This document shows positions 38,255-46,209 of a DNA stretch of 64,000 bases, in pieces; the stretch's first letter is position 1; every line of letters starts with the position of its first letter. This stretch comes from DASXAI01 sp963728985 (GTDB lineage Bacteria; Actinomycetota; Acidimicrobiia; Acidimicrobiales; Ilumatobacteraceae). The stretch lies in assembly GCA_963728985.1 (NCBI GenBank), contig CAVSME010000009.1, positions 585,330 through 649,329 on the forward strand, read 5' to 3'. The notes beneath the pieces are model-generated. The model had not been told where the DNA came from. It saw only the letters and a list, made by a program, of their open reading frames with translations, and made no database searches. Both the position numbers and the translations under genes were made by a program.

Positions 38255-39591
38255 CCGACTACGACGTCATCGTCCTGGGCGCCGGCGCCCCCGGCGAGCA
38301 CTGCGCCGGCGCGCTCGCCGAAGGGGGCCTGCGCGTCGCGGTGGTCGAGCGCGAGCTCGTCGGTGGCGAGTGCTCGTACTGGGCGTGCATCCCGTCCAAG
38401 ACGCTGCTGCGCCCGGGCGAAGCCGTCCACGACGCCAACGACGCGGCGGCGAACGCGCGCGTCGACGTGGCGGCGGCGCTGGCGTGGCGTGACTTCATGG
38501 TGTCGAACCACACGGACACCGGCGCGCAGGAGTGGCTGACGACGAACGGCATCGACCTGCTGCGGGGCAACGGCCGGCTGGCGGGAACCGGCGCCGTCGA
38601 GGTCGACGGTGTTCGCCACACCGCCCGGCACGTGGTCGTGGCCACTGGCGCGGAACCGGTCGTGCCGCCCATCCCCGGCCTCCGCGAGCTGGAGGGCATC
38701 TGGACGAACCGGGAGGTGACGGGGATGACAGCCGTCCCCCGCCGCCTCGTGATCCTCGGCGGTGGTGCTGTCGGGGTCGAGATGGCCCAGGCCGTTCGGC
38801 GCCTCGGCGGCGAGGTGGCACTGGTCGACGTGGCCGAGCGCGTGCTCCCCGGCGAGCCCGCTGCCCTCGGCGAAGCGCTCGGTGACGTCCTGCGCCGTGA
38901 CGGCATCGAGCTCGTCCTCGGCGCGCACGTCACGGCGGCGCGCCGCGACGGCGACGACTACGTCCTCGAGCTCGACCGGGCACCCGCGTTGCGGGGTGAG
39001 CGCCTCCTCGTCGCCACCGGTCGCCGCCCGCGCGTCGAGGGCATCGGCCTGGAGACCGTCGGCGTCACGGCGACGGCTCACGGGATCCCCGTCGACGCCC
39101 ACCTGCGCGCCGGCGAGCAGCTGTGGGCGGTCGGTGATGTCACCGGCATCTGGCCCTTGACGACGACGGGCAAGTACCAGGGCGACATCGTGGCCGCCAA
39201 CATCCTGGGCGAGGCGCGCGAGGCCAACTACGACGCCCTGCCGCGCGTCGTCTTCACCGATCCCCAGGCGGCGTCCGTCGGGTCACCCGAGGCCCGCTTC
39301 TCGGCCAGCGCGCCGGTGTCGGGTGTCGCCAGGACCGCCACCTACACCCGTGCGTATGCCGAGTCGAACGGCTTCCTGACGCTGCTCAGCGACGGTGAGC
39401 GGCTGACGGGCGCGTACGCCCTCGGACCAGAAGCCGGCGAATGGCTCCAGCAGGCGACGCTGGCCATCCGCGCTCGCGTACCGCTCGACATCCTGCGCGA
39501 CACGATCCAGCCGTTCCCGACGTTCTCCGAGATCTACGCCGAAGCGCTCAAGGCACTCCGCGCCGCGATCAGGAACGGGAGCGCCTCGTGA
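38200..39591 (+). CDS. FAD-dependent pyridine nucleotide-disulfide oxidoreductase
   Basis: A flavoprotein disulfide reductase of about 446-463 residues: FAD motif VIVLGAGAPGEHCA, redox CSYWAC (CX4C) in GGECSYWACIPSKTLLRP, NAD(P) motif VILGGGAVGVEMAQ, the GD motif AVGDVTGIW and the dimerisation domain. The C-terminal catalytic His of dihydrolipoyl dehydrogenases (HPHPT) is replaced: the segment reads QPFPTFSEIY, so it is probably not a standard E3. The GTG at 38200 lies 55 bases inside the VOC gene and adds an arginine-rich leader. A CTG at 38251, overlapping the VOC stop as CTGA, would give the expected N-terminus TDYDVIVLGAG. Confidence 0.8.
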   Translation: MVRRLHGGGAVRRRASVLTDYDVIVLGAGAPGEHCAGALAEGGLRVAVVERELVGGECSYWACIPSKTLLRPGEAVHDANDAAANARVDVAAALAWRDFMVSNHTDTGAQEWLTTNGIDLLRGNGRLAGTGAVEVDGVRHTARHVVVATGAEPVVPPIPGLRELEGIWTNREVTGMTAVPRRLVILGGGAVGVEMAQAVRRLGGEVALVDVAERVLPGEPAALGEALGDVLRRDGIELVLGAHVTAARRDGDDYVLELDRAPALRGERLLVATGRRPRVEGIGLETVGVTATAHGIPVDAHLRAGEQLWAVGDVTGIWPLTTTGKYQGDIVAANILGEAREANYDALPRVVFTDPQAASVGSPEARFSASAPVSGVARTATYTRAYAESNGFLTLLSDGERLTGAYALGPEAGEWLQQATLAIRARVPLDILRDTIQPFPTFSEIYAEALKALRAAIRNGSAS

Positions 39592-39767
39592 GCACACGCG
39601 AACCGGAGTTGCAGGGGCAGCTCGTCGTCGTGATCGGCGGCAGCGCCGGCATCGGCCTCGAAACGGCGCGGCGAGCACGCGTCGAGGGCGCCGACGTCGT
39701 CCTCACCGGTCGCGATCAACAGCGGCTCCAAGCGGCTACGGCCCTCGGCGGCGAGCCGTCCACGTGA
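39588..39767 (+). pseudogene. truncated short-chain dehydrogenase
   Basis: From the GTG at 39588 (overlapping the flavoprotein stop) 59 residues read as the Rossmann start of an SDR: LVVVIGGSAGIGLETARRA and VVLTGRDQQRLQAA, with the TGxxxGIG glycine motif as GGSAGIG. A stop then follows and the catalytic YxxxK part is absent; the next 70 bases show no continuing homology. It is a gene remnant left in an operon position. Confidence 0.6.
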
Positions 39768-39835
39768 TCACCCAGATCAGAGCGTCGGCGCATGCCGCCG
39801 ACCCGGGTACTTCAGCACCCTGCTGGACGATGTGA

Positions 39836-41710
39836 TCAGCGCGCCGCCTCCGCCTCGGAGATGGCCCAGGCGGCGTTGACCAGACCGATGTGGCTGAACG
39901 CCTGGGGGAAGTTGCCGAGCAGCTCACCGCTGCCCGGCTCGACCTCCTCCGCCAGCAGGCCGACGTCGTTGACGAACGCGGCGGCGCGTTCGAACACGGC
40001 GCGGGCCCGGTCGATCCGGCCGCTCATCGCCAGCGCCTGGGCCAGCCAGAAGGTGCACAGCAGGAACGCGCCTTCGTCACCGTCGAGCCCATCGTCGGCG
40101 CGGTAGCGGTAGACCAGACCGCGCCCGTCGGTGAGCCGGTCTTCGGTGACCTCGATGGTGGAGAGCACCCGGGGATCATCGGCCGGAAGGAACCCGACGA
40201 GCGGCAGCATCAGGTTGGAGGCGTCCAGATCGTCGGCGCCGAAGGATTGCGTGAACGCGTTGACCCGGTCGCTCCAGCCTTCGCTCAGGATCGCTTGGCG
40301 GATCTGGTCCTGCGTACCGGTCCAGGCCTCGACCCGGTCTGTGGCGCCGAGACGATCGGCCAGGGCCGTCGCCCGATCGAGCGCCACCCAGCACATCAGC
40401 TTGGAGTAGACGAAGTGGCGAGGCTCGCCCCGGACCTCCCAGATGCCGTGGTCCTTCTCCTGCCAGCGCCGGGCCGCAGTGTCGGCCAGCGCGACCAGGA
40501 ACTGGCAAGTGGCCGGCGCCAGCGGTGGCGGCACGCCCCATCGGTCGGCCTCGGCGCTCGGGCCCACTCGTCCGGTCCCGTCGAAGATCCGGTCGGAGAG
40601 CCGATGCACGGCGCTCAGCAGCTCGCCGTAGATGTCGAGCTGGCGCTGGCGCCACGCGCCGTTCCCGACCCGCACCGGCGCGGACTGCCGCCAGCCGGGC
40701 AGATGAGTCAGCTCCCGCTCGGTCAGATCCCGCTCCCCTCCGATGCCGAACATGATCTGCAGGTCGCCGCCCTGCTCGAGGGAGCCGGCGGCCGAGGCCG
40801 TCATGTACTCCACGAACTCGTTGGCCTCGTCCGGGCACGCCGCCACCCACAGCGCCTCGATCGTGAACGACGCATCGCGCACCCAGGCGTAGCGATAGTC
40901 CCAGTTGCGGGTCCCGCCGACGACCTCGGGCAGCGAGGTCGTCGCCGCCGCGCAGATCGCCCCAGTGGGTTGGAACGACAGCGCCTGGAGCACCCGCCCG
41001 CTCTGGTGGACCAGATCTCGCCACGGGCCCACATAGGCCTGGTGCAGCTCCGACCACGACTGCCACGCCGATACGGTGTCATCGACCCGCGCCGCGATCT
41101 CGTCCTGGCTCCACAGGCGGGCCCTCGCCGCATCGCCCTGCTTGGCGTGATGCAGCGCGAAGCCGGCGCGCTGCCCTTCACGGAGCGCGACGCGCCCCGA
41201 AGCCGATGACCGGTCGACGTCCAGGGACATGGGGCACGACAGGGTCAGTAGGTCGGACCCGCCCGTCGCCGCCAGCCCCCCGTCGACGGCGTCGAGCAAC
41301 GGGAACACCAGGCCGTACTCCGGTCGAGGGATGTACTCGACGTCGATCTCGACCTCGCCCTGGCTGCACGTGACCTGCCGCAGCAAGAGATGGGGCGCGT
41401 CCTTGCCCAGTGCGTGGCCCCGGTTGCCCAGCCCCATCGCCAGCGCGTCGACGACCACAGCCGTCCCGCGGTCGGTGCGGTACGTCGTCTCCAGCACCAT
41501 CGTGCGGTCCAGGTAGCGCCGCGTGACGGCACGAGCTCCCCGTGCCTGCACCGACCAGTGGCCCGCCTCGTCACCCAGGAGCCGAGCGAAGATCGACGGG
41601 CTGTCGAACCGGGGGAAGCACAGCCAGTCGATCGAGCCGCCGAGGCTCACGAGCGCCGCGCTGTGCCGATCGGACAGCACGGCGTACTCCGCGATCGGAA
41701 GGATGGTCAT
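39836..41710 (-). CDS. GH15 glycoside hydrolase (trehalase/glucoamylase-like)
   Basis: A 624-residue protein: an N-terminal beta-sandwich (1-220, starting IAEYAVLSDRHSAALVSLGG, SIDWLCFPRFDSPSIFARLL) and an alpha/alpha barrel with GGTRNWDYRYAWVRDASFT, LPGWRQSAPVRVGN, and GNFPQAFSHIGLVNAAW at the end. This is the architecture of mycobacterial-type GH15 trehalases, which split trehalose to two glucoses with phosphate dependence; glucoamylase activity is the alternative. GGAG precedes the ATG at 41710. It is divergent from the P450 gene with 63 bases between. Confidence 0.85.
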   Translation of the reverse strand: MTILPIAEYAVLSDRHSAALVSLGGSIDWLCFPRFDSPSIFARLLGDEAGHWSVQARGARAVTRRYLDRTMVLETTYRTDRGTAVVVDALAMGLGNRGHALGKDAPHLLLRQVTCSQGEVEIDVEYIPRPEYGLVFPLLDAVDGGLAATGGSDLLTLSCPMSLDVDRSSASGRVALREGQRAGFALHHAKQGDAARARLWSQDEIAARVDDTVSAWQSWSELHQAYVGPWRDLVHQSGRVLQALSFQPTGAICAAATTSLPEVVGGTRNWDYRYAWVRDASFTIEALWVAACPDEANEFVEYMTASAAGSLEQGGDLQIMFGIGGERDLTERELTHLPGWRQSAPVRVGNGAWRQRQLDIYGELLSAVHRLSDRIFDGTGRVGPSAEADRWGVPPPLAPATCQFLVALADTAARRWQEKDHGIWEVRGEPRHFVYSKLMCWVALDRATALADRLGATDRVEAWTGTQDQIRQAILSEGWSDRVNAFTQSFGADDLDASNLMLPLVGFLPADDPRVLSTIEVTEDRLTDGRGLVYRYRADDGLDGDEGAFLLCTFWLAQALAMSGRIDRARAVFERAAAFVNDVGLLAEEVEPGSGELLGNFPQAFSHIGLVNAAWAISEAEAAR

Positions 41711-41773
41711 CGCAGAGCTCCTCGGCGCTGGTCAGCACGACGAACAGTACGTGCGACGGTGTACGTTGCCGCC

Positions 41774-43075
41774 ATGAGCACCGCAGACGCGGATCTCAAC
41801 CGTGTCATCCACCTCGACCCTGACCTCCTCCGGTGCCCGCACGCCGTGTTCGATCGGCTGCGAGCGGAGGAACCGGTGACCTTCGCACCGGAGATCGACT
41901 GCTGGGTGGTGTCCCGCTTCGACGACATCGTGCGGGTGGCGCGCCAGCCCGAGGTCTTCTCGTCCCTGCGGCCGACGGGGCCGGTCCTCGCCCGCCGGCA
42001 ACGGCAGGCCCTCGACGACCTCTTCCGCGAAGAGCCCGAACTGGCGGCCACCGTCACCCGGCTCCCGGGGGGCACCAGGGTGCTGCTCAACGCCGACCCG
42101 CCCGATCACGCTCGGCAGCGCAAGCTCGTGAACCGAGCGTTCACGCCGCCCAAGATCAAGTCCATCGAACCGCGGATCCGCGAGGTGGCGCACCTGTTGA
42201 TCGACGCGTTCGCCGACCGGGGCGAGGTGGAGCTGGTCCAGGCCTACGGCGTTCTGCTGCCACTCACGATCATCGCCGAGTGCCTCGGGGTCGCCGACGG
42301 TGACCTGCCGATGTTCCAGCGTTGGTCGGACGACTTCGTGGCGGCGATCGGGAACCACGAGATGGCGCGCGAGCAACTGCGGTCGTTGCTGTTGTCGCAG
42401 CACGAGTTCTTCGCCTACTTCACCGAGCGGATCACGGAGCGCCGCGCCGACCCTCGTGACGACCTCATCTCCGACGTCGTCCACGCCACCCTCGACGGCG
42501 AGCCGCTGAGCGACCCCGAGATCCTGTGGATGTTCAACCAGTTCCTGGTGGCCGGCAACGAGACCACCACGAAGCTCCTCGCCTCCTCCGTGCGGCTCCT
42601 GCTGGAGCAGCCCGAGCTGATGGCGCGGTTGCGCGACGATCCGGCGCTCATCGCCGGCTTCGTCGAGGAGGTGCTGCGGCTCGAGTCGCCGGTGCAGGGC
42701 CTGTACCGGACCGCCGTGGTCGACACCGAGATCGGCGGTGTGCCGATCGCCGCCGGCCAGCACGTGCTCCTGCTGTACGCCGCCGGCAACCGTGACGAGG
42801 CCAAGTTCGCGAACGCCAGTGAACTCGATCCCTGCCGGGCCAACAGCATGCAGAACCTGGCCTTCGGGCACGGCGAGCACTACTGCCTCGGCTCGGCGTT
42901 GGCCCGGGCCGAGGGCCGCATCGGGCTCGAAGTCCTGCTGGAGCGGCTCGACGACATCCGCCTCGCCCCGGGCACCGAGCTCGCCGACTTGGCGTACGAG
43001 CCGAGCTACATCCTGCACGGCCTGCAGCGCTTGCCGCTCGTCTTCACCGATCGAGCGGCGCCCGTCGTCTCGTGA
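41774..43075 (+). CDS. cytochrome P450
   Basis: A 433-residue soluble P450. The I-helix is FLVAGNETTTKLLA, the K-helix ExxR is EEVLR (followed by LESPVQGLYR), and the haem-binding loop is FGHGEHYCLGSALAR with the Cys thiolate. The N-terminal half resembles actinobacterial CYPs that act on terpenoids, fatty acids or xenobiotics; the substrate is unknown. No ferredoxin gene is adjacent. A VOC gene follows after 69 bases. Confidence 0.9.
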   Translation: MSTADADLNRVIHLDPDLLRCPHAVFDRLRAEEPVTFAPEIDCWVVSRFDDIVRVARQPEVFSSLRPTGPVLARRQRQALDDLFREEPELAATVTRLPGGTRVLLNADPPDHARQRKLVNRAFTPPKIKSIEPRIREVAHLLIDAFADRGEVELVQAYGVLLPLTIIAECLGVADGDLPMFQRWSDDFVAAIGNHEMAREQLRSLLLSQHEFFAYFTERITERRADPRDDLISDVVHATLDGEPLSDPEILWMFNQFLVAGNETTTKLLASSVRLLLEQPELMARLRDDPALIAGFVEEVLRLESPVQGLYRTAVVDTEIGGVPIAAGQHVLLLYAAGNRDEAKFANASELDPCRANSMQNLAFGHGEHYCLGSALARAEGRIGLEVLLERLDDIRLAPGTELADLAYEPSYILHGLQRLPLVFTDRAAPVVS

Positions 43076-43144
43076 TCTCGGCCCCCCGGCCGAGGAATAG
43101 GCTCGCGTGCCGCCACCGTCAATCGACAGACCCGGAGGATGCCG

Positions 43145-43525
43145 ATGAGTGCTCGAGTCGTGCATTTCGAGATCCCGTTCGACGACGCCGATCGCGCCCG
43201 CAGCTTCTACCGCGACGTGTTCGACTGGCAGATCCAGCCCATGCCCGAGATGAACTACACCATCGTGTCGACTGGTCCGACGAGCGACCAGGGCATGCCG
43301 ACGGAGCCCGGCTTCATCGGCGGCGGCATGATGGAGCGCCAGGCGCCGATCAGCACGCCCGTCATCACGCTGGCGGTCGACGACATCGACACTGCGATTG
43401 TCGCCATCGAGAAGCACGGCGGCAGCGCCGTCGGCGAGAAGCTGACCGTGGGCGAGATGGGGTTCGCGGCGTACTTCAACGACAGCGAGGGCAACCTCAT
43501 GGGGCTCTGGCAGAACGCCGGCTGA
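43145..43525 (+). CDS. VOC/glyoxalase-like protein
   Basis: A 126-residue single-domain VOC protein: VVHFEIPFDDADRARSFYRD at the start, MGFAAYFNDSEGNLMGLWQN at the end, with His9 and the terminal acidic positions as potential metal ligands. GGAGG lies before the ATG at 43145; another ATG at 43139 is two codons upstream. Confidence 0.82.
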   Translation: MSARVVHFEIPFDDADRARSFYRDVFDWQIQPMPEMNYTIVSTGPTSDQGMPTEPGFIGGGMMERQAPISTPVITLAVDDIDTAIVAIEKHGGSAVGEKLTVGEMGFAAYFNDSEGNLMGLWQNAG

Positions 43526-43537
43526 GGGCAGCGGCGG

Positions 43538-44311
43538 TCAGCGCGTCGCCGTCACGATGACGTACTCGCTCGAGACGCGGAAGGCGTCCGGATCCTCGTT
43601 GGCGGCCACGAAGGCGGCGATCATCTCGTCGCGCAGCTGCTGCCACTCGTCCCGTGGTTCCAGGACCGCCCGGGCGTCGACCCATCCCGGGTGATGCTGC
43701 AGCTCACCTTCGGCGAACTCCTGGGCCGAGACGTCCGTGAAGGGCATCAGATGCACTTCAGCGGCAACCGAGAAGCCGAGCGGTGCCAGCATGGTGATGA
43801 CGGCATCGACGTCGTGCCACGCGAACGGCGGCGCCGGTGGTGGCGTGCCGAGCGCCGCCGCCACGGCGTCCCGTCGTCGCTGCGCCGTCTCGGCGATCGG
43901 GCCTCCCGGCCGCCACGCCGAGAAGACGGCTCGCCCCTCGGGCCGTAGCACCCGATCGATCTCGGCCGCTGCCGCCGGTGCGTCAGCCGAGAAGATCAGG
44001 CCGAACACCGACATGATGGCATCGACCGAGCCGTCCGGGAGCGGCATGGCCTCGGCCAGTCCGGTCAGGAACTCGGCCTCGACCCCTCTGGCGCTCGCCT
44101 CGGCGCGGGCCACGTCCAGGAGGCGGGGCGAGGGATCGATGCCGGTGACGCGGCAGCCGGAGCGGGCGGCCAGGAGCGCGGCGTTCCCGCTGCCACACCC
44201 GAGGTCCACGATGTGCTCGCCGGCCCGTGGGCGGCACCGCGCCACCACCGCGTCGGCCGCGGGCAGCAGCTGCGCCGCCACGTGCTCGTAGTGTCCGACT
44301 CCCCAATCCAC
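43538..44311 (-). CDS. class I SAM-dependent methyltransferase
   Basis: A 257-residue methyltransferase: motif I VDLGCGSGNAALLAARSG (about residues 36-53), the acidic end of strand 2 in TGIDPSPRLLDVAR, and the post-II segment DAIMSVFGLIFSAD. The family (Methyltransf_11/25-like) covers small-molecule C, N and O methylation; the substrate is not evident. The start is the GTG at 44311. It lies 12 bases after the convergent VOC gene and 12 after the DUF2252 gene on the same strand. Confidence 0.82.
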   Translation of the reverse strand: MDWGVGHYEHVAAQLLPAADAVVARCRPRAGEHIVDLGCGSGNAALLAARSGCRVTGIDPSPRLLDVARAEASARGVEAEFLTGLAEAMPLPDGSVDAIMSVFGLIFSADAPAAAAEIDRVLRPEGRAVFSAWRPGGPIAETAQRRRDAVAAALGTPPPAPPFAWHDVDAVITMLAPLGFSVAAEVHLMPFTDVSAQEFAEGELQHHPGWVDARAVLEPRDEWQQLRDEMIAAFVAANEDPDAFRVSSEYVIVTATR

Positions 44312-44323
44312 GGCGAAACCAGC

Positions 44324-45706
44324 TCACACGCCAGGGGTGGCGACGACGTCTCCCCGCTCGACCGCCGCCTGCAGCTCGGCGTAGTCGGCCTCGCTCACCG
44401 CGGCGTACGCGCTCGCGTAGGACACGATCGCTTCGGTGAACGCGAGGCCATCACCGATATAGCCGGAGATCGTGGCCGGATGACCGGAGCGGGCGTGGGC
44501 GCGCGCCAGCGCCACCCCGCACAGCCGCGCGTAAGCGCCAAGCTGCTCAGCGCTCATCGTCTTGAGGTTCGGGCTGTACTTGCCGTCCCAGAGCTGGCGG
44601 AAGTAGTAGTCCGTGCGGTCACCGTGCTCGTTGATGAAACGGGCCCAGCCGAGGAAGACGTCGCTGGAGGCCTGGATCTCCTCCTGCCCGGTCACGACGC
44701 GTTGGCCGGCCTGCGTGTGCTCGCTCGGACCGAGGTGGGCCTCCAGGACCGACGGCCCGGCCTCCTTCAGTTGCAGGAACAGCGGCTGCTCGTCGTCGGC
44801 CTGCAGGAGCACGATGAAGCAGCGGGTGCCCACGCTCCCGACGCCCACCACCTTGATGGCAACGTCCTCGACCGTGTAGCGGCGCAAGAGGCTGCGGCGG
44901 TTCGGCGGCATCGTCGAGAGGTACTCGTCGAGCAACGCGTCTATGTGATTGCGGGCGTGCTGCAAGGCCTCGGGGTCGAGCCGGACGACGAGCGGAGGCT
45001 TGGAGGTGATGACGCGCCGCCCGTCGACCACCTCGGTGAGCTTGGCCAGCGCGCCGAGGCTCGTGCGCTGGCCGGCCCGCTGGCGCGTCTTGTCGGCGAA
45101 CTTGCGATCCCGCTTGTCGAGGTTGGTCAGCTCGAGGAGCCGGTCGTAGTCGAGGCGGAAGTACCAGAGGTCGAGCGGCGTCATCATGGCGGCGAAGGTG
45201 ATGGCGCTGCAGTAGGCCCGCAGCGCATCGCCGGCGATGGCGCGTCGCTGCTTGCCGCCGCAACCGGCGTGGCGGGCGGCGAGCACGCAACTCGCCGCCA
45301 GCCGTTTCACGTCCCACTCGAACGGTCCCGGAAGGGTCTCGTCGAAGTCGTTGGCGTCGAACACCAGCTGCCGCTCCGGCGAGAAGAAGACGCCGAAGTT
45401 GGCGATGTGGGCGTCACCGCACAGCTGGACCTTCGTCGCCGTGTGGGGAGCAGCGGCCAGGTCAGCGGCCATGACCGCCGCCGCGCCGCGGTAGTAGGAG
45501 AAGGCGTCGGCCATCATCCGCCCGTAGCGGATGGGCACGAGCTCGGGCAGGCGGGTGGCGTCCTGCGCCTGCAGCAGCTCGAGGGCGGGAGGGCGATCGG
45601 CGGTCAGGTGCAGCTCGGCGTGGGCCTCGAGAGGCACCGCTTCGCGGAGCCCCAGACCTTCCTCTCGCCGCTCCTCCACCGTCGGACAACGATCAGCTAT
45701 CGACAC
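44324..45706 (-). CDS. DUF2252 protein (kinase-like fold)
   Basis: A 460-residue DUF2252 protein: LVPIRYGRMMADAFSYYRGA near residue 60, CGDAHIANFGVFFSPER and VFDANDFDETLPGPFEWDVK (about 105-150), and the C-terminal YYFRQLWDGKYSP. The HIANFG/DFDE motifs resemble the catalytic loop and metal site of aminoglycoside phosphotransferase-like kinases, but the reaction is unknown. I chose the GTG at 45706; the open frame upstream is arginine-rich and overlaps the neighbour. Confidence 0.8.
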   Translation of the reverse strand: MSIADRCPTVEERREEGLGLREAVPLEAHAELHLTADRPPALELLQAQDATRLPELVPIRYGRMMADAFSYYRGAAAVMAADLAAAPHTATKVQLCGDAHIANFGVFFSPERQLVFDANDFDETLPGPFEWDVKRLAASCVLAARHAGCGGKQRRAIAGDALRAYCSAITFAAMMTPLDLWYFRLDYDRLLELTNLDKRDRKFADKTRQRAGQRTSLGALAKLTEVVDGRRVITSKPPLVVRLDPEALQHARNHIDALLDEYLSTMPPNRRSLLRRYTVEDVAIKVVGVGSVGTRCFIVLLQADDEQPLFLQLKEAGPSVLEAHLGPSEHTQAGQRVVTGQEEIQASSDVFLGWARFINEHGDRTDYYFRQLWDGKYSPNLKTMSAEQLGAYARLCGVALARAHARSGHPATISGYIGDGLAFTEAIVSYASAYAAVSEADYAELQAAVERGDVVATPGV

Positions 45707-45747
45707 CCCCGGTCCACCCACGGGGCCGCAGCATATTCGTCGCGGGG

Positions 45748-46209
45748 TTAGCCGTTTCCGTATGTCCGCACGGGCTCGATGAGCACCGCGACGCGGCGCT
45801 CGGCCGCCATCACCCGGTCGTACTCGTCCCAGTTCTCGTGGGTGCCGCCGGCCGACGTGAAGATCTCGCGCAGCAGGACCCGGAGCCGTTCGGCGTCGAC
45901 GCCGGGCAGCGGATCGTCGGGCCCGGCCAACTCGACGGGCCCCTCCACCCCTGCCCATCGCCAGCCGGCACGGATCACCACCGTGATGTGAGGACGGGCG
46001 CGCAGGTTGGCCAGCCGGTGGGAGGAACCAGCGGCCACGAACGCGACGACCGGTCGCCCGGAGACGGGGTGATCGAGAACACCGGCGTTCACGACTGACG
46101 ACTGGACGGTGCCGTCGGCCCGAGCGGTCGACACGACGACGAGGCCGTGGTCCTCGGGAACGAGGTTGACGAACGAGGAGAGATCACTCACACCCAGAGT
46201 CTTACTCAC
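45748..46209 (-). CDS. PPOX-class (F420/FMN) split-barrel protein
   Basis: A 153-residue flavin/deazaflavin reductase-like split barrel: LVPEDHGLVVVSTARADGTV, VAAGSSHRLANLRARPHITV, and AGWRWAGVEGPVEL, a pattern of the F420-dependent class. The GTG at 46209 overlaps the carboxylase stop (GTGA), suggesting co-translation. Confidence 0.75.
   Translation of the reverse strand: MSKTLGVSDLSSFVNLVPEDHGLVVVSTARADGTVQSSVVNAGVLDHPVSGRPVVAFVAAGSSHRLANLRARPHITVVIRAGWRWAGVEGPVELAGPDDPLPGVDAERLRVLLREIFTSAGGTHENWDEYDRVMAAERRVAVLIEPVRTYGNG

Noticed and set aside
38200..39591. E3 component for the pyruvate dehydrogenase genes at 11380-14565
   Set aside because: The C-terminal catalytic His is missing and the gene is 24 kb away in an unrelated operon.
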